The notes: a model not told the origin generated them from the sequence alone. Positions 13,369-25,066 are shown, numbered from the stretch's first letter. The stretch is DNA of 64,000 nucleotides from Ramlibacter henchirensis (GCF_004682015.1 NZ_SMLM01000004.1:248001-312000); one strand, 5' to 3'. Translations and numbers: made by a program.

Positions 13369-14078
13369 CGGCCCTCGGACTGCAGGGTGGACTCGATCTG
13401 CTCCAGCGGCGAGTGGCGCACGTCCGCGCCCTTGACCACGTAGATGATGAATTCGGCGATGTTCTTCGCGTGGTCGCCGACGCGCTCGATGGCCTTGGCC
13501 AGGAACAGCAGGTCCAGGCTGGCCGAGATGGTGCGCGGGTCTTCCATCATGTAGGTGATCAGCTTGCGCACGAAGCCGTCGAACTCCTTGTCGATCATGT
13601 CGTCCTCCTTGAGGATCGACAGGGCCGTGGCCGTGTCCAGCCGCGCGAACGCGTCCAGCGCCTTGCGCAGAAGGCCCGAGGCGAGGTCGGCCGCGACCCG
13701 CAGCTCGGAAGACGGCAGGGCGCGCGCCGAACCGCTGTCGATGATGGAGCGCACCATGCGGGCGATCTTCGCGGCCTCGTCGCCCACGCGCTCCAGGTTG
13801 GCGGTGGTCTTGGAGAACGCCATCAGCAGGCGCAGGTCGCGCGCGGTGGGCTGGCGCCGCGCGATGATGGACGACAGCTCGCGGTCGATGTCCACCTCCA
13901 TCGCGTTGACGCGGTTCTCGGTTTGCAGCACCTGCGACGCGGCCTCGACGTTGAACTGCGCCAGCGCGTAGATCGCCTGGCGGATCTGCGATTCGACCAG
14001 CCCGCCCAGCTCCATCACGCGGGTGGAGACGCCGTTGAGCTCGCTGTCGAACTGGGTGGAAAGGTGCTTGTCGGGCAT
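13365..14078 (-). CDS. phoU: Phosphate signalling complex protein PhoU
   Basis: A 237-residue helical protein with two PhoU repeats. It links the Pst transporter to PhoR and keeps the regulon off when phosphate is plentiful. The repeats contain the expected metal-binding signatures, such as ERVGDEAAKIA and ERVGDHAKNIAE. The frame is open upstream to 14174, but the ATG at 14078 (MPDKHLSTQFD) gives the family length and N-terminus and lies 10 nt after the pstB stop. It overlaps phoB by 4 nt. Confidence 0.96.
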   Translation of the reverse strand: MPDKHLSTQFDSELNGVSTRVMELGGLVESQIRQAIYALAQFNVEAASQVLQTENRVNAMEVDIDRELSSIIARRQPTARDLRLLMAFSKTTANLERVGDEAAKIARMVRSIIDSGSARALPSSELRVAADLASGLLRKALDAFARLDTATALSILKEDDMIDKEFDGFVRKLITYMMEDPRTISASLDLLFLAKAIERVGDHAKNIAEFIIYVVKGADVRHSPLEQIESTLQSEGR

Positions 14079-14088
14079 GTCGCTCCCC

Positions 14089-14862
14089 TTAACCGAACCG
14101 GCCGGTGATGTAGTCCTCGGTTTCTTTCCGCTTGGGCTTGAAGAAGATCTGCTCCGTCTCGCCCACCTCCACAAGGTCGCCCAGGTACATGTACGCGGTG
14201 TAGTCGCTGCAGCGGGCCGCCTGCTGCATGTTGTGCGTGACGATGACCACCGTGTAGTCGTTCTTCAGCTCGGCGATGAGCTCCTCGATCTTGCCGGTGG
14301 AGATCGGGTCCAGCGCGGAACAGGGTTCATCCAGCAGCAGCACCTCCGGCCGGATGGCGATGCCGCGCGCGATGCACAGGCGCTGCTGCTGGCCGCCGGA
14401 GAGGCCCGCCCCGCTCTGACCGAGCTTGTCCCGCACCTCGTTCCACAACGCCGCCTTGCGCAGGGCCCATTCGACCCGCTCGTCCATGTCGGTGGCGCCG
14501 AGGTTCTCGAACAGGCGCACGCCGTAGGCGATGTTCTCGTAGATCGACATCGGGAACGGCGTGGGCTTCTGGAAGACCATGCCGATCCTGGCCCGGATCA
14601 GCGCCACGTCCTGGCGCGAGGTCAGCAGGTTCTGGCCGTCCATCACGATCTCGCCTTCGGCCCGCTGCTCGGGATAGAGCTCGTACATGCGGTTGAAGGT
14701 GCGCAGCAGCGTGGACTTGCCGCAGCCCGACGGCCCGATGAAGGCCGTGACCTTCTTGTCCGGGATCTCGAGGTTGATGCCCTTGAGGGCGTGGAACTTG
14801 CCGTAGAAGAAGTTCAGGTCCCGCACCGCAATCTTGGCGGAGGTCTGGACGCTTGCATTCAT
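14089..14862 (-). CDS. pstB: Phosphate ABC transporter ATPase PstB
   Basis: The 257-residue ATP-hydrolysing subunit of the high-affinity phosphate importer. Walker [10 protein letters not shown], the ABC signature LSGGQQQR, Walker [13 protein letters not shown] and the H-loop VTHNMQQA are intact. The start region [19 protein letters not shown] is characteristic of PstB. It follows pstA by 19 nt and precedes phoU by 10 nt in the pst-pho operon. Confidence 0.98.
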   Translation of the reverse strand: MNASVQTSAKIAVRDLNFFYGKFHALKGINLEIPDKKVTAFIGPSGCGKSTLLRTFNRMYELYPEQRAEGEIVMDGQNLLTSRQDVALIRARIGMVFQKPTPFPMSIYENIAYGVRLFENLGATDMDERVEWALRKAALWNEVRDKLGQSGAGLSGGQQQRLCIARGIAIRPEVLLLDEPCSALDPISTGKIEELIAELKNDYTVVIVTHNMQQAARCSDYTAYMYLGDLVEVGETEQIFFKPKRKETEDYITGRFG

Positions 14863-14881
14863 GGGTTGCAGCCTCTCGGGC

Positions 14882-15778
14882 TCAGAGCTTGTTTCGGGTC
14901 AGCACGCGGGCCAGGATGTTCAGGCCGAGCACCGCCGCCGTGATGAGGAACACGCCGGCCCAGGCCAGCTGCTGCCAGTTCTCGTAAGGGCTCATCGCGA
15001 ACTTGAAGATGGTCACGGGCAGGCTGGCCATCGGCTCGGACAGGTTGGACGTCCAGAACTGGTTGTTGAGCGCGGTGAACAGCAGCGGCGCCGTCTCTCC
15101 GGAGATGCGGGCCACGGCCAGCAGGATGCCGGTGACAACGCCGGCGCGGGCGGCCCGCATCGTGATGCTGGTGATCACCTTCCATTTCGGTGCGCCCAGC
15201 GCGTAGGCCGCCTCGCGCAGCCCGGCGGGCACCAGCATCAGCATGTTCTCGGTGGTGCGGATCACCACCGGGATCACGATGAGCGCCAGGGCCAGCACGC
15301 CGGCCCAGCCGGAGAACTGCTTGAAGCGCGCCACGACGACGGCGTAGATGAACAGGCCGATCACGATCGACGGCGCCGACAGCAGGATGTCGTTGACGAA
15401 ACGCGTGGTCGAGCCCAGCCAGCCCTTCACGTCGTACTCGGCCAGGTAGATGCCGGCCAGGATGCCGATGGGCGTGGCCACGAAGGTCGCGAGCGTCACC
15501 ATCAGGAAGGAGCCGTAGATCGCGTTGGCGATGCCCCCGACCTCGTTGGGCGGCGGGGTCATCTGCGTCAGCGTGGCCCAGGCCATGCCGCCGATGCCCA
15601 GCCGGAAGGTCTCCCACAGGATCCACAGCAGCCAGAACACGCCGAAGGCCATCGCCGCGAGCGAGAGCGCCAGGGCGACCCTGTTGACCCGCTTGCGTCC
15701 GGCGTAGCGGCGTTCGCGCGCGGCCACCGCGTCGGCGGCCGCGATCAGGCGCTGGCCGGTCCCGGTCTCGCCGCTCAT
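14882..15778 (-). CDS. pstA: Phosphate ABC transporter permease PstA
   Basis: A 298-residue inner-membrane permease with about six transmembrane segments, paired with PstC to form the phosphate channel. The EAA-type coupling region [16 protein letters not shown] is present. The frame is open much further upstream, but only as a shadow of pstC; the ATG at 15778 overlaps the pstC stop by 4 nt (ATGA) and gives the usual length. Its N-terminal 35 residues are a charged cytoplasmic tail. Confidence 0.96.
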   Translation of the reverse strand: MSGETGTGQRLIAAADAVAARERRYAGRKRVNRVALALSLAAMAFGVFWLLWILWETFRLGIGGMAWATLTQMTPPPNEVGGIANAIYGSFLMVTLATFVATPIGILAGIYLAEYDVKGWLGSTTRFVNDILLSAPSIVIGLFIYAVVVARFKQFSGWAGVLALALIVIPVVIRTTENMLMLVPAGLREAAYALGAPKWKVITSITMRAARAGVVTGILLAVARISGETAPLLFTALNNQFWTSNLSEPMASLPVTIFKFAMSPYENWQQLAWAGVFLITAAVLGLNILARVLTRNKL

Positions 15779-16740
15779 GACCGGGTCCCCTCGCCCTTGC
15801 GCAGCTGCGACAGCAGCAGCTTGGACAGCGCCAGGACGACGAAGGTGATGAAGAACAGCACCAGGCCCAGGTAGATCAGGGCCGACTGGTGCAGGCCGCT
15901 GGCCGCCTCGGCGAACTCGTTGGCCAGCGCGGAGGTGATGCTGTTGGCGGGTTCGAACAGCGAGAGCGAGTTGAGCTGGTTGAAGTTGCCGATGACGAAG
16001 GTGACCGCCATCGTCTCGCCCAGCGCGCGGCCCAGGCCGAGCATGATGCCGCCGACGACACCGGCCTTGGTGTACGGCAGCACCACCCGCGACACCACTT
16101 CCCACGTCGTCGAGCCCAGCGCGTACGCCGACTCCTTGAGCATCGGCGGCGTGACCTCGAAGACGTCGCGCATCACGGCCGCGATGAACGGGATGATCAT
16201 GATCGCCAGGATGATCCCGGCCGACAGGATCCCGATGCCCACGGGCGGGCCGGACACCAGCGCGCCCAGGTAGGGCACGCCGGCCAGCAGCGACTGCAAG
16301 GGCTGCTGCACGAAAGTCGCGAGGATGGGGCCGAACACCAGCAGGCCCCACATGCCGTACACGATGGACGGCACGGCGGCCAGCAGTTCGATGGCGGTGC
16401 CCAGCGGCCGCTTGAGCCAGGCCGGCGACAGTTCGGTGAGGAAAACGGCGATGCCGAAGCTCACCGGCACGGCGATCACCAGCGCGATGAGCGAGGTGGC
16501 CAGCGTGCCGTAGATCATCACCAGCCCGCCGTACTCGTTGGAAACGGGGTCCCACACGGTGCTGCCCAGGAAACCCAGCCCGTACGCCTGGATGGCCGGC
16601 CAGGCGCCGATGAGCAGCGACACGAGGATGCCGGCCAGCAGCCCCAGGGTGACGACGGCCGCGGCTCGCGCGGCCCAGCCGAAAAGCGGGTCGACCCAGG
16701 CATTGCGGACGGCCGGCCGCCCGCCGGGCGGCGAACTCAT
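15775..16740 (-). CDS. pstC: Phosphate ABC transporter permease PstC
   Basis: A 321-residue inner-membrane permease, partner of PstA. About six transmembrane segments are visible, with the coupling motif [17 protein letters not shown] chose the ATG at 16740, which follows a GGGGAG ribosome-binding sequence, over an in-frame ATG 72 nt upstream that lacks one. It is 117 bp after pstS; the gap holds a stable hairpin that may lower expression relative to pstS. Confidence 0.95.
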   Translation of the reverse strand: MSSPPGGRPAVRNAWVDPLFGWAARAAAVVTLGLLAGILVSLLIGAWPAIQAYGLGFLGSTVWDPVSNEYGGLVMIYGTLATSLIALVIAVPVSFGIAVFLTELSPAWLKRPLGTAIELLAAVPSIVYGMWGLLVFGPILATFVQQPLQSLLAGVPYLGALVSGPPVGIGILSAGIILAIMIIPFIAAVMRDVFEVTPPMLKESAYALGSTTWEVVSRVVLPYTKAGVVGGIMLGLGRALGETMAVTFVIGNFNQLNSLSLFEPANSITSALANEFAEAASGLHQSALIYLGLVLFFITFVVLALSKLLLSQLRKGEGTRS

Positions 16741-16835
16741 CGTGCGCTCCCCGCGCGCCGCTTCGCGAGGGAACTCCTGGGTGGCCTCATGGGCCGGGAG
16801 TGTATGGGACACGTGCGTGCGTTCCTGTCCAGCCA

Positions 16836-16851
16836 GCGGCCCGAAGGCCGC
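16836..16851 (-). other. UUCG-capped hairpin just after pstS
   Basis: On the minus strand GCGGCC-TTCG-GGCCGC forms a 6-bp stem with a cUUCGg tetraloop, 6 nt past the pstS stop codon. No T tract follows. It probably protects the pstS mRNA 3' end or partly terminates, so that more binding protein than permease is made. Confidence 0.55.
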
Positions 16852-16857
16852 ACGATC

Positions 16858-17895
16858 TCAGCGGACCGCGATGGTCTTGCCCGAGCCGTCCTTCAGGTCC
16901 GTGGCCCAGAGCTTTTCGATCTGCGTCTTGACCGCGGCGGGCATGGGCACGTAGTCCAGGTCCTCGGCGGTCTTGTCGCCGTTCTTGTAGGCCCACTCGA
17001 AGAACTTGAGCGTGGCGGCGGCCTGGGCGGGCTTGTCCTGCACCTTGTGCATCAGGATGAAGGTGGCGCCGGTGATCGGCCAGGCCTGCGCGCCCGGCTG
17101 GTTGGTGAGGATCTGGTAGAAGCTCCTGGACCAATCGGCGCCGGCGGCCGCGGCCTTGAACGCATCGTCGGTCGGCGAGACGAACTGGCCCGACGCGTTC
17201 TGCAGCAGCGCGTAGTTCATCTTGTTCTGCTTGACGTAGGCGTACTCGACGTAGCCGATCGAATTCGGCAGCCGGCCGACGAAGGCGGCCACGCCCTCGT
17301 TGCCCTTGCCGCCCGCGCCGCTCGGCCAGTTGACGGCGGTGCCCTCACCGACTTTCGACTTCCATTCGGCGTTCACCTTCGACAGGTAGTTGGTGAAGAT
17401 GAACGTGGTGCCGGAGCCATCGGCGCGGCGCACCGGCGCGATCGCCGCATCGGGCAGGTTCAGCGACGGGTTCAGCGCCTTGATCGCGTCGTCGTTCCAC
17501 CTGGTGATCTTGCCCAGGAAGATGTCGCCCAGCACCTGCCCGTTCAGGCGCAGCTGGCCGGCCTGGATACCGCGGATGTTGACTACCGGCACCACGCCGC
17601 CGATCACCGTGGGGAACTGGATCTGCCCCTTCTTCGCCAGCTCTTCGTCCTTCAGCGGCGCGTCCGACGCGCCGAAGTCCACCGTCTTGGCGTCGATCTG
17701 GCGGATGCCCGCGCCGGAACCGACCGACTGGTAGTTGATCTTCACACCGGTGGCCCTGTTGTAGTCGGCCGCCCACTTGGCATACAGGGGCGCCGGGAAG
17801 CTGGCGCCAGCGCCGGTGACGTCCTGCGCGCTAGCGACGCCGGACAGGCAAACGAAGAAGAGGCCGAGGCCGGCCGCGCGGAAGAAGGTGGTCAT
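16858..17895 (-). CDS. pstS: Periplasmic phosphate-binding protein PstS
   Basis: A 345-residue exported phosphate-binding protein. The signal peptide (about 1-23) ends at VASA-QD. The mature N-terminus [15 protein letters not shown] and the segments [19 protein letters not shown] and [16 protein letters not shown] are the conserved phosphate-coordinating regions. It is the first gene of the operon and sits behind a Pho box. The ATG is preceded by AAGGGGAA. Confidence 0.98.
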   Translation of the reverse strand: MTTFFRAAGLGLFFVCLSGVASAQDVTGAGASFPAPLYAKWAADYNRATGVKINYQSVGSGAGIRQIDAKTVDFGASDAPLKDEELAKKGQIQFPTVIGGVVPVVNIRGIQAGQLRLNGQVLGDIFLGKITRWNDDAIKALNPSLNLPDAAIAPVRRADGSGTTFIFTNYLSKVNAEWKSKVGEGTAVNWPSGAGGKGNEGVAAFVGRLPNSIGYVEYAYVKQNKMNYALLQNASGQFVSPTDDAFKAAAAGADWSRSFYQILTNQPGAQAWPITGATFILMHKVQDKPAQAAATLKFFEWAYKNGDKTAEDLDYVPMPAAVKTQIEKLWATDLKDGSGKTIAVR

Positions 17896-17929
17896 CGCTG
17901 TCAGTTCCCCTTGGTTGCGAACTGCAGTG

Positions 17930-17963
17930 AATTTAAGAAGGCTGCGTGACAGCCTCGTGACAG
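17930..17963 (-). promoter_or_regulatory. Pho box and -10 element of the pstS promoter
   Basis: On the minus strand CTGTCAC-GAGG-CTGTCAC (17963 down to 17946) is an 18-bp Pho box: two 7-bp direct repeats with an 11-bp period. Exactly 10 bp downstream is TAAATT (17935-17930), the expected place for the -10 of a PhoB-activated promoter, where the Pho box replaces the -35. A further inverted CTGTCAC lies at 17971-17977 on the plus strand. This promoter should drive the whole pst-pho operon during phosphate starvation. Confidence 0.88.
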
Positions 17964-18011
17964 TCCGGGACTGTCACAGGGATCGATCCCGTCCAGCCCA
18001 GCAGCCGGTTT

Positions 18012-18557
18012 TCAGACGGGTTGCAGGGGCCGGTGCGCTGCGCTCGAGGACAGCACGTCGATGGCGTCGCCGGCGCGCACCTCGCCGCCTTCGAGCACGA
18101 CGCCCATCACGCCCGCCTTGCGCAGCAGCGTGCCGTCGGGCCGGCGGTCGAGCACCGCCGCCATCAGCCCGGGCTGGAACTTGTCGAGCTGCGAGCAGGG
18201 ATTGCGCAGGCCCGTCACTTCGACCAGCGCGTTCGGCCCGAGCCGAAGGCGCGTACCGGTGGACAGCGCGAGCAGGTCGATCCCGCGTGTCGTGACGTTC
18301 TCGCCCAAATCGCCGGGCCACACGGGAAATCCCGCCGCCATCAGTTCCTCGAACAGTTCGGCGTGGATGAGGTGGACCTGGCGCAGGTTGGGCTGGGTCG
18401 GATCGCGGCGCACCCGGGAGCGGTGCTTGACCGTCGCGCCGGCGTGCGCGTCGCCTTCCACGCCGAAGCCGGCGACGAGCGTGATGGCGTCCTCGGCATG
18501 CTTGCTGAAGCCGTGGACGCCGCTGCGGTGGACGGCCTCGACGCGGGCCGCGGGCAT
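18012..18557 (-). CDS. MOSC domain-containing protein (YiiM-like)
   Basis: A 181-residue single-domain MOSC protein, related to the C-terminal domain of molybdenum-cofactor sulfurase. The conserved segments GVEGDAHAG, RQVHLIHAELFEEL, GDLGENVTTRGIDLL and the cysteine in LRNPCSQLDKFQPGL are present; the cysteine is thought to carry sulfur or bind the cofactor. Relatives (YiiM, YuaD) reduce N-hydroxylated compounds with molybdenum cofactor, but the substrate here is unknown. The ATG overlaps the glmM stop by one base, so it is translated with glmM. Confidence 0.85.
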   Translation of the reverse strand: MPAARVEAVHRSGVHGFSKHAEDAITLVAGFGVEGDAHAGATVKHRSRVRRDPTQPNLRQVHLIHAELFEELMAAGFPVWPGDLGENVTTRGIDLLALSTGTRLRLGPNALVEVTGLRNPCSQLDKFQPGLMAAVLDRRPDGTLLRKAGVMGVVLEGGEVRAGDAIDVLSSSAAHRPLQPV

Positions 18558-19891
18558 CAGCCGGCCTGCAGCGCCTGCGCGAGGTCCTGCGCGCCCTGCC
18601 TGGCCAGCGCCTCGTCCTGCGCTTCGACCATCACGCGCACGACCGGCTCGGTGCCGCTCGGGCGGATCAGGATGCGGCCGCGGCCGCCCAGGCGCTTTTC
18701 CAGCGCCTCCTGCGCCTTGGGCAGCTGGCGGCTTTGCTTCCAGTCCTGGCCGGGCGCCAGGCGCACGTTGATCAGGGTCTGCGGATAGAGTGACACGCCT
18801 TCCAGCAGGCGCTTGAGCGGCTTGCCGCTGCGCGCGCACGCCTTGAGCACCTGCAGCGCGCTGATCAGGCCATCGCCGGTCGTGTGCTTGTCGAGAGCGA
18901 GGAGGTGGCCCGAGCCTTCCCCGCCCAGCAGCCAGCCGCGCTTCTCGAGTTCTTCGAGCACATAGCGGTCGCCGACCTTGGCGCGCACGAACTCCACGTC
19001 GTGCTTGCGCAGCGCCACTTCGACGGCCATGTTGGTCATCAGCGTGCCGACGGCACCGGGGACGCGCTCGCCGTTGGCAAGGCGGTCCCTCACCATCAGG
19101 TACAGCAGTTCGTCGCCGTTGTACAGGCGCCCTGCCCCGTCGACCATCTGCAGGCGGTCGGCATCGCCATCCAGCGCGATGCCGAAGTCGGCGCGGTGCT
19201 CGCGAACCGCCTGCACCAATGCATCGGGGTGCGTGGCGCCGCACTCTCGGTTGATGTTCAGGCCGTCGGGCGCGCAGCCGATGCAGTGCACCTCGGCGCC
19301 CAGTTCATGGAACACCTTGGGAGCGATGTGGTAGGCCGCGCCGTTGGCCGCATCGACCACGATCGTCAGGCCCTTGAGCGTGAGGTCGTTGGCGAAGGTG
19401 CTCTTGCAGAACTCGATGTAGCGGCCCGCCGCGTCGTCGAGGCGCCGCGCCTTGCCCAGGTTGGCCGAATCGGCCCACACCGGCTGTTCCTCCAGTGCCG
19501 CCTCGACCTCGCGCTCCCAATCGTCGGCCAGCTTGGTGCCTTGCGCGCTGAAGAACTTGATGCCGTTGTCGGCGAACGGGTTGTGGCTGGCGCTGATCAC
19601 CACGCCCAGGCTGGCGCGTTGCGCGCGCGTGAGGTAGGCGACGCCCGGCGTCGGCAGCGGGCCGAGCAGCACCACGTCCGCGCCCGCGGAGTTGAAGCCC
19701 GACTCGAGCGCGCTCTCCAGCATGTAGCCGGAGATGCGCGTGTCCTTGCCGATCAGCACCGTGGGCCGCTCCTCGGCGCGCTTGAGCACGCGGCCCACCG
19801 CGTGCGCGAGGCGCAGCACGAAGTCCGGCGTGATCGGCGCCTGGCCGACGGTGCCGCGGATGCCGTCCGTTCCGAAATGCTTTCTGCTCAT
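18557..19891 (-). CDS. glmM: Phosphoglucosamine mutase GlmM
   Basis: Converts glucosamine-6-phosphate to glucosamine-1-phosphate for UDP-GlcNAc, the precursor of peptidoglycan and lipid A. 444 residues (E. coli 445). The phosphoserine loop SASHNP carries Ser102; the metal loop DGDADRLQ and the sugar-binding loop GEGSGH are present. The N-terminus [11 protein letters not shown] is canonical. The start at 19891 overlaps the folP stop by 4 nt, the classic folP-glmM coupling. Confidence 0.97.
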   Translation of the reverse strand: MSRKHFGTDGIRGTVGQAPITPDFVLRLAHAVGRVLKRAEERPTVLIGKDTRISGYMLESALESGFNSAGADVVLLGPLPTPGVAYLTRAQRASLGVVISASHNPFADNGIKFFSAQGTKLADDWEREVEAALEEQPVWADSANLGKARRLDDAAGRYIEFCKSTFANDLTLKGLTIVVDAANGAAYHIAPKVFHELGAEVHCIGCAPDGLNINRECGATHPDALVQAVREHRADFGIALDGDADRLQMVDGAGRLYNGDELLYLMVRDRLANGERVPGAVGTLMTNMAVEVALRKHDVEFVRAKVGDRYVLEELEKRGWLLGGEGSGHLLALDKHTTGDGLISALQVLKACARSGKPLKRLLEGVSLYPQTLINVRLAPGQDWKQSRQLPKAQEALEKRLGGRGRILIRPSGTEPVVRVMVEAQDEALARQGAQDLAQALQAG

Positions 19892-20748
19892 GGTGAGGGG
19901 CTCCCTTCTTTTCCCCCTGGATTCATCCTGACCGTGGCGGACCAGACCTTGAGGGCCGCCACCGTTTCCCTGACGTCGTGCACGCGCACGATGCGCGCGC
20001 CGCGCTCGACGGCCATCAGCGCCGCCGCGACGCTTGGAACCATCCGCTCGGGCAAAGGCAGGCCGCTCACCTGCCCCAGCGAGGCCTTGCGCGACCAGCC
20101 CACCAGAAGCGGCCGGCCCTCGGCCAGCAACTCCTGCTGGCGCGCCAGCAGCGCGAAGTTCTGTTCGACCGTCTTGCCGAACCCGATGCCCGGGTCCCAG
20201 GCGACGCGATCGGCCGCAACGCCCAGCGCCTGCAGCGCGCTCGTGCGCTCGCGCAGGAACCCAAGCACCTGCGGCACGGCATCGCCCTGCATGGGCGAGC
20301 GCTGCATGGTCTGCGGCTCGCCATGCATGTGCATCAGGCACACGCCGCACGCGGGGTGCGACGCCACAGCCCGGGCTGCGCCGGGCTGCCGCAGCGCCCA
20401 GATGTCGTTGACGATGTCGGCCCCGATGTCGAGCGCCTGCCGCATCACTTGGGGCTTGTAGGTGTCGACGGAGACGGGCACGTTCAGCCGGACGGCTTCG
20501 CGCACCGCCGGCAGCACCCGCGCGAGCTCTTCTTCCAGCGGGACGGGCGGCGAGCCCGGCCGGGTCGATTCGCCACCGATGTCCAGGATGTCCGCGCCCT
20601 CGGCCAGCAGGCGTTCGCAGTGCGCGAGCGCCGCGCCCGTGCTGCCGTAGCGGCCGCCGTCGGAGAACGAGTCGGGCGTGACGTTGACGATGCCCATCAC
20701 CCGCGGCTGCGCGAGGTCGATGCGGAACCGGGCAGTCTGCCAATGCAT
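19888..20748 (-). CDS. folP: Dihydropteroate synthase FolP
   Basis: Joins p-aminobenzoate to 6-hydroxymethyl-dihydropterin diphosphate in folate synthesis; it is the sulfonamide target. 286 residues. Signature segments [35 protein letters not shown] and DPGIGFGKT are intact. The ATG at 20748 (MHWQTARF) gives the normal length. A strong terminator lies between ftsH and folP, so folP-glmM needs readthrough or its own promoter, which I could not identify. Confidence 0.96.
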   Translation of the reverse strand: MHWQTARFRIDLAQPRVMGIVNVTPDSFSDGGRYGSTGAALAHCERLLAEGADILDIGGESTRPGSPPVPLEEELARVLPAVREAVRLNVPVSVDTYKPQVMRQALDIGADIVNDIWALRQPGAARAVASHPACGVCLMHMHGEPQTMQRSPMQGDAVPQVLGFLRERTSALQALGVAADRVAWDPGIGFGKTVEQNFALLARQQELLAEGRPLLVGWSRKASLGQVSGLPLPERMVPSVAAALMAVERGARIVRVHDVRETVAALKVWSATVRMNPGGKEGSPSP

Positions 20749-20772
20749 GGGCTCGATTGTCCTCCAGCGGCG

Positions 20773-20800
20773 AAAAGCAAAAGGGGCCCGGATGGGCCCC
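20773..20800 (-). terminator. Intrinsic terminator of ftsH
   Basis: On the minus strand GGGGCCC-ATCC-GGGCCCC is followed by TTTTGCTTTT. A 7-bp GC stem with a tetraloop and T-rich tail, about 20 nt after the ftsH stop codon. Confidence 0.85.
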
Positions 20801-20821
20801 CCTGGTGCTCGACGGTGAGCG

Positions 20822-22735
<1,914 letters not shown>

Positions 22736-22754
22736 ATCGAACTCCGGGAAACGT

Positions 22755-22774
22755 GCCTGACGGCACTGTCAGGC
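22755..22774 (-). promoter_or_regulatory. Hairpin in the ftsH leader
   Basis: On the minus strand GCCTGAC-AGTGCC-GTCAGGC forms a perfect 7-bp stem, ending about 20 nt before the TTG start codon. The sigma-70-type transcript would include it whole; the sigma-32-type transcript would start inside its 5' arm. Confidence 0.55.
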
Positions 22775-22802
22775 AGATGCGGCCCATTCTAGAGGTTTCA
22801 AC
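22775..22802 (-). promoter_or_regulatory. Sigma-32-like promoter of ftsH with overlapping sigma-70-like -10
   Basis: On the minus strand GTTGAAA (22802-22796), a 13-nt spacer and CCGCATCT (22782-22775) match the heat-shock consensus CTTGAAA-N13-15-CCCCATNT at all but two defined positions. Inside the spacer is TAGAAT (22791-22786), a sigma-70-type -10. ftsH is a known sigma-32 target in E. coli. The predicted heat-shock transcript starts near 22769. Confidence 0.7.
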
Positions 22803-22898
22803 ACATGGAAAGACGGCGTGGGGCCATGGCTACCATAGCCAAAAGGGTGACAGCGCGTAGCCGGTGCAGGCCGCATCGGCAAGAGGGAGAACACCGCG

Positions 22899-23561
22899 TC
22901 AGGCCGGCTTCTTCAGGCCAATGCCGACCAGGAACGTCTCCGACGACTTGTCCCGCGAAGCCTTCGGCTTGACGGGCTTGACCACCCGGAAGGTCTCCTT
23001 GAACAGCTTCACCAGCTGGCTGTAGCCGCTGCCGTGGAACACCTTGGCCACGAGCGCGCCTTCGGGCTTGAGGTGGCCCTGGGCGAAGGCGACCGCCAGT
23101 TCGACCAGATGGCTGATGCGGGCCGCATCGGCCGATTCGATGCCCGACAGGTTGGGCGCCATGTCCGACACGACGGCGTCGACCTTGCGGCCGCCCACGG
23201 CCTGCTCCAGGCGGGCGAGGACGTCGGCCTCGCGGAAATCGCCCTGCAGGAAGGTCACGCCCTCGACCGGTTCCATGGGCAGCAGGTCCAGCGCGACGAT
23301 CACGCCATCGAGCTCGCCCACCGCGGCGCCCTGGGGCGAAAGCTTGCGGCGCACGTACTGGCTCCAGGCGCCGGGGGCCGAGCCCAGGTCCACGACCAGG
23401 TGGCCGGGGCGGATCAGGCCGAGCGCGTCGTCGATCTCCTTGAGCTTGTAAGCGGCGCGCGCGCGGTAGCCCTCCTTCTGGGCCAGCTTCACGTACGGGT
23501 CGTTGACGTGGTCGTTCAGCCAGGCCTTGTTGACCTTGCGGCTCTTGGTTTTCACCTTCAT
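22899..23561 (-). CDS. rlmE: 23S rRNA (uridine-2'-O)-methyltransferase RlmE
   Basis: Also called FtsJ/RrmJ; methylates U2552 of 23S rRNA late in large-subunit assembly. 220 residues with the SAM-binding motif [13 protein letters not shown] and the K-D-K-E catalytic set in [19 protein letters not shown] and SSETF. The ATG at 23561 starts [14 protein letters not shown]. The rlmE-ftsH pair is conserved; ftsH follows after 163 bp with its own promoters. yhbY diverges 60 bp upstream. Confidence 0.96.
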   Translation of the reverse strand: MKVKTKSRKVNKAWLNDHVNDPYVKLAQKEGYRARAAYKLKEIDDALGLIRPGHLVVDLGSAPGAWSQYVRRKLSPQGAAVGELDGVIVALDLLPMEPVEGVTFLQGDFREADVLARLEQAVGGRKVDAVVSDMAPNLSGIESADAARISHLVELAVAFAQGHLKPEGALVAKVFHGSGYSQLVKLFKETFRVVKPVKPKASRDKSSETFLVGIGLKKPA

Positions 23562-23609
23562 CAGGCCTCCATTGTCCCCGCTGCGAGCAGGCCGCCCGCA
23601 GGGGACGGG

Positions 23610-23615
23610 GATAAT
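23610..23615 (+). promoter_or_regulatory. -10 element of yhbY (possible leaderless start)
   Basis: GATAAT ends only 6 nt before the yhbY ATG at 23622, so transcription would begin at or next to the A of the start codon. No Shine-Dalgarno sequence is positioned for this ATG. Confidence 0.45.
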
Positions 23616-23621
23616 TGGCGG

Positions 23622-24095
23622 ATGCCCGCACTCGAATTGACCATCGCCGAACGCAAGGCGCACCGCGCCGAAGCCCACCACCTGGATCCGGTGGTGATGA
23701 TCGGCAACGACGGGCTCACGCCGGCCGTGGTGCGCGAAACCGACGCGGCCCTCGACGCCCACGGCCTGATCAAGATCCGCGTGCTCGGCGACGACCGCGC
23801 CCAGCGCGAGGAGATCTACCTGCAGCTGGCCGACCGGCTGAACGCCGCGCCCATCCAGCACATCGGCAAACTGCTGGTGCTGTGGCGGCCCAAGGCGAAG
23901 AAGGAAAAGGCGGCGGACGAAGACCGCAAACCGGGCCCGCGCGACTTCAAGGTGCTGAAGTACAGCAAGCGGGGCGGGCAGCGGCCGGAGGTGAAGACGC
24001 TGCGCGTGCTCGGCAACCAGCGCCTGACGCCCGGCGGCAAGGTCAAGCGGGCCAAGCCGAAGCAGAAGTCGGTGAAGAAGGGGCGGCTGGACTAG
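23622..24095 (+). CDS. yhbY: YhbY family RNA-binding protein
   Basis: A 157-residue protein with an N-terminal CRS1-YhbY (KH-like) domain (about 1-95) and a long basic Lys/Arg/Gly-rich tail. The RNA-contact loops [19 protein letters not shown] and [10 protein letters not shown] are visible. YhbY associates with pre-50S particles and often sits next to rlmE, as here in divergent orientation. E. coli YhbY is only about 97 residues; the extra tail is common in betaproteobacteria. Its stop overlaps the convergent DUF4149 gene by 4 bp. Confidence 0.9.
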   Translation: MPALELTIAERKAHRAEAHHLDPVVMIGNDGLTPAVVRETDAALDAHGLIKIRVLGDDRAQREEIYLQLADRLNAAPIQHIGKLLVLWRPKAKKEKAADEDRKPGPRDFKVLKYSKRGGQRPEVKTLRVLGNQRLTPGGKVKRAKPKQKSVKKGRLD

Positions 24096-24514
24096 CGCTC
24101 CCGCGCGCCTGCCACTTTCCACAGCACAACCAGCGCACACGCCCACTGCAGCACATACATCGCGCTGCCCACCGTGTGCCACAAACGGAGGTTCTCCCGC
24201 GCCAGGATCCGCGGCGCGACGGCGAACTCGCCCAGGAGCGCCAGCAGCATGCCGCCCAGCACGAAGGCCAGCGCGCCGCCGGCCCAGTCGATCCGCGGCT
24301 CCTCGCCTTTGGCCCGCATCGACAGCAGCAGCACGACGCCGCAGCCGATCCCGACCCAGCTCTGGGCCGTGAACAGCCGCGCGGCCGTCTGGCCGGCCAG
24401 CGCCGGGGTGGGCAGGTTCGCGAAAAGAAGCGGCACGGTGATGAAGCCGATGGCCGTGAGGCTGCCCCACCACAGGGCCGCCGCCAGCACCGACAGCCGT
24501 TGGCGCCAGGCCAT
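24092..24514 (-). CDS. DUF4149 membrane protein
   Basis: A 140-residue inner-membrane protein with four predicted transmembrane helices (about 8-30, 48-66, 76-95, 115-137). It matches the DUF4149/TMEM205-like family, which has no assigned function. The segment [19 protein letters not shown] is typical of its N-terminus. It lies 8 nt after greA on the same strand and is probably co-transcribed with it. Confidence 0.8.
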   Translation of the reverse strand: MAWRQRLSVLAAALWWGSLTAIGFITVPLLFANLPTPALAGQTAARLFTAQSWVGIGCGVVLLLSMRAKGEEPRIDWAGGALAFVLGGMLLALLGEFAVAPRILARENLRLWHTVGSAMYVLQWACALVVLWKVAGARER

Positions 24515-24522
24515 GCGCCGGT

Positions 24523-24999
24523 TCAGACGTAGTTGACGGCGACGATCTCGTAGCGCTTGAGGCCGCCGGGCGCCTGTACTTCGGCGGTGTCGCCCTCCTC
24601 CTTGCCGATCAGCGCGCGGGCGATCGGGCTGGAGATGTTGATGAGGCCGTGCTTCAGGTCGGCCTCGTCCTCGCCCACGATCTGGTACTTGACCGTGTCG
24701 CCGGAGTCTTCCTCCTCGAGTTCCACGGTGGCGCCGAACACCACCTTGCCGCCGGCGTCCACCTGCGCAGGGTCGATGATCTGTGCAGCGGCGAGCTTGC
24801 CCTCAAGCTCGCGGATGCGGCCCTCGATGAAGCCCTGGCGGTCCTTGGCTGCTTCGTACTCGGCGTTCTCGGAAAGGTCGCCCTGCGCGCGAGCCTCGGC
24901 GATGGCGTTGATCACCCAGGGCCGCTGTTTCGTCTTGAGTTCGTGCAGCTCGGCCTTGAGCTTCTCCGCGCCGCGTTTGGTGATGGGGATGGTGGCCAT
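24523..24999 (-). CDS. greA: Transcription elongation factor GreA
   Basis: A 158-residue factor (same length as E. coli) that rescues backtracked RNA polymerase by stimulating transcript cleavage. The coiled-coil tip [16 protein letters not shown] carries the acidic residues that act in the polymerase secondary channel; the C-terminal FKBP-like domain begins near 85. I chose the ATG at 24999 ([10 protein letters not shown]) over an in-frame start 21 nt upstream. The leader contains a terminator-like hairpin. Confidence 0.97.
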   Translation of the reverse strand: MATIPITKRGAEKLKAELHELKTKQRPWVINAIAEARAQGDLSENAEYEAAKDRQGFIEGRIRELEGKLAAAQIIDPAQVDAGGKVVFGATVELEEEDSGDTVKYQIVGEDEADLKHGLINISSPIARALIGKEEGDTAEVQAPGGLKRYEIVAVNYV

Positions 25000-25060
25000 G
25001 TCTCTTCTTGCCTGTCTCAAATGAAAACCGCCGGACGTTGCCGGCCGGCGGTCTTTCTTC
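25000..25060 (-). promoter_or_regulatory. greA leader with internal terminator-like hairpin
   Basis: From a predicted start near 25060 the leader is about 60 nt. It contains an 8-bp perfect stem, ACCGCCGG (minus 25052-25045) with CCGGCGGT (25034-25027), a 10-nt loop, then TTTCATTT, ending about 20 nt before the greA ATG. This resembles the E. coli greA leader, where an internal terminator yields short GraL RNAs. The same hairpin could also stop readthrough from the upstream hydrolase/carAB transcript. Confidence 0.6.
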
Positions 25061-25066
25061 AGGACG

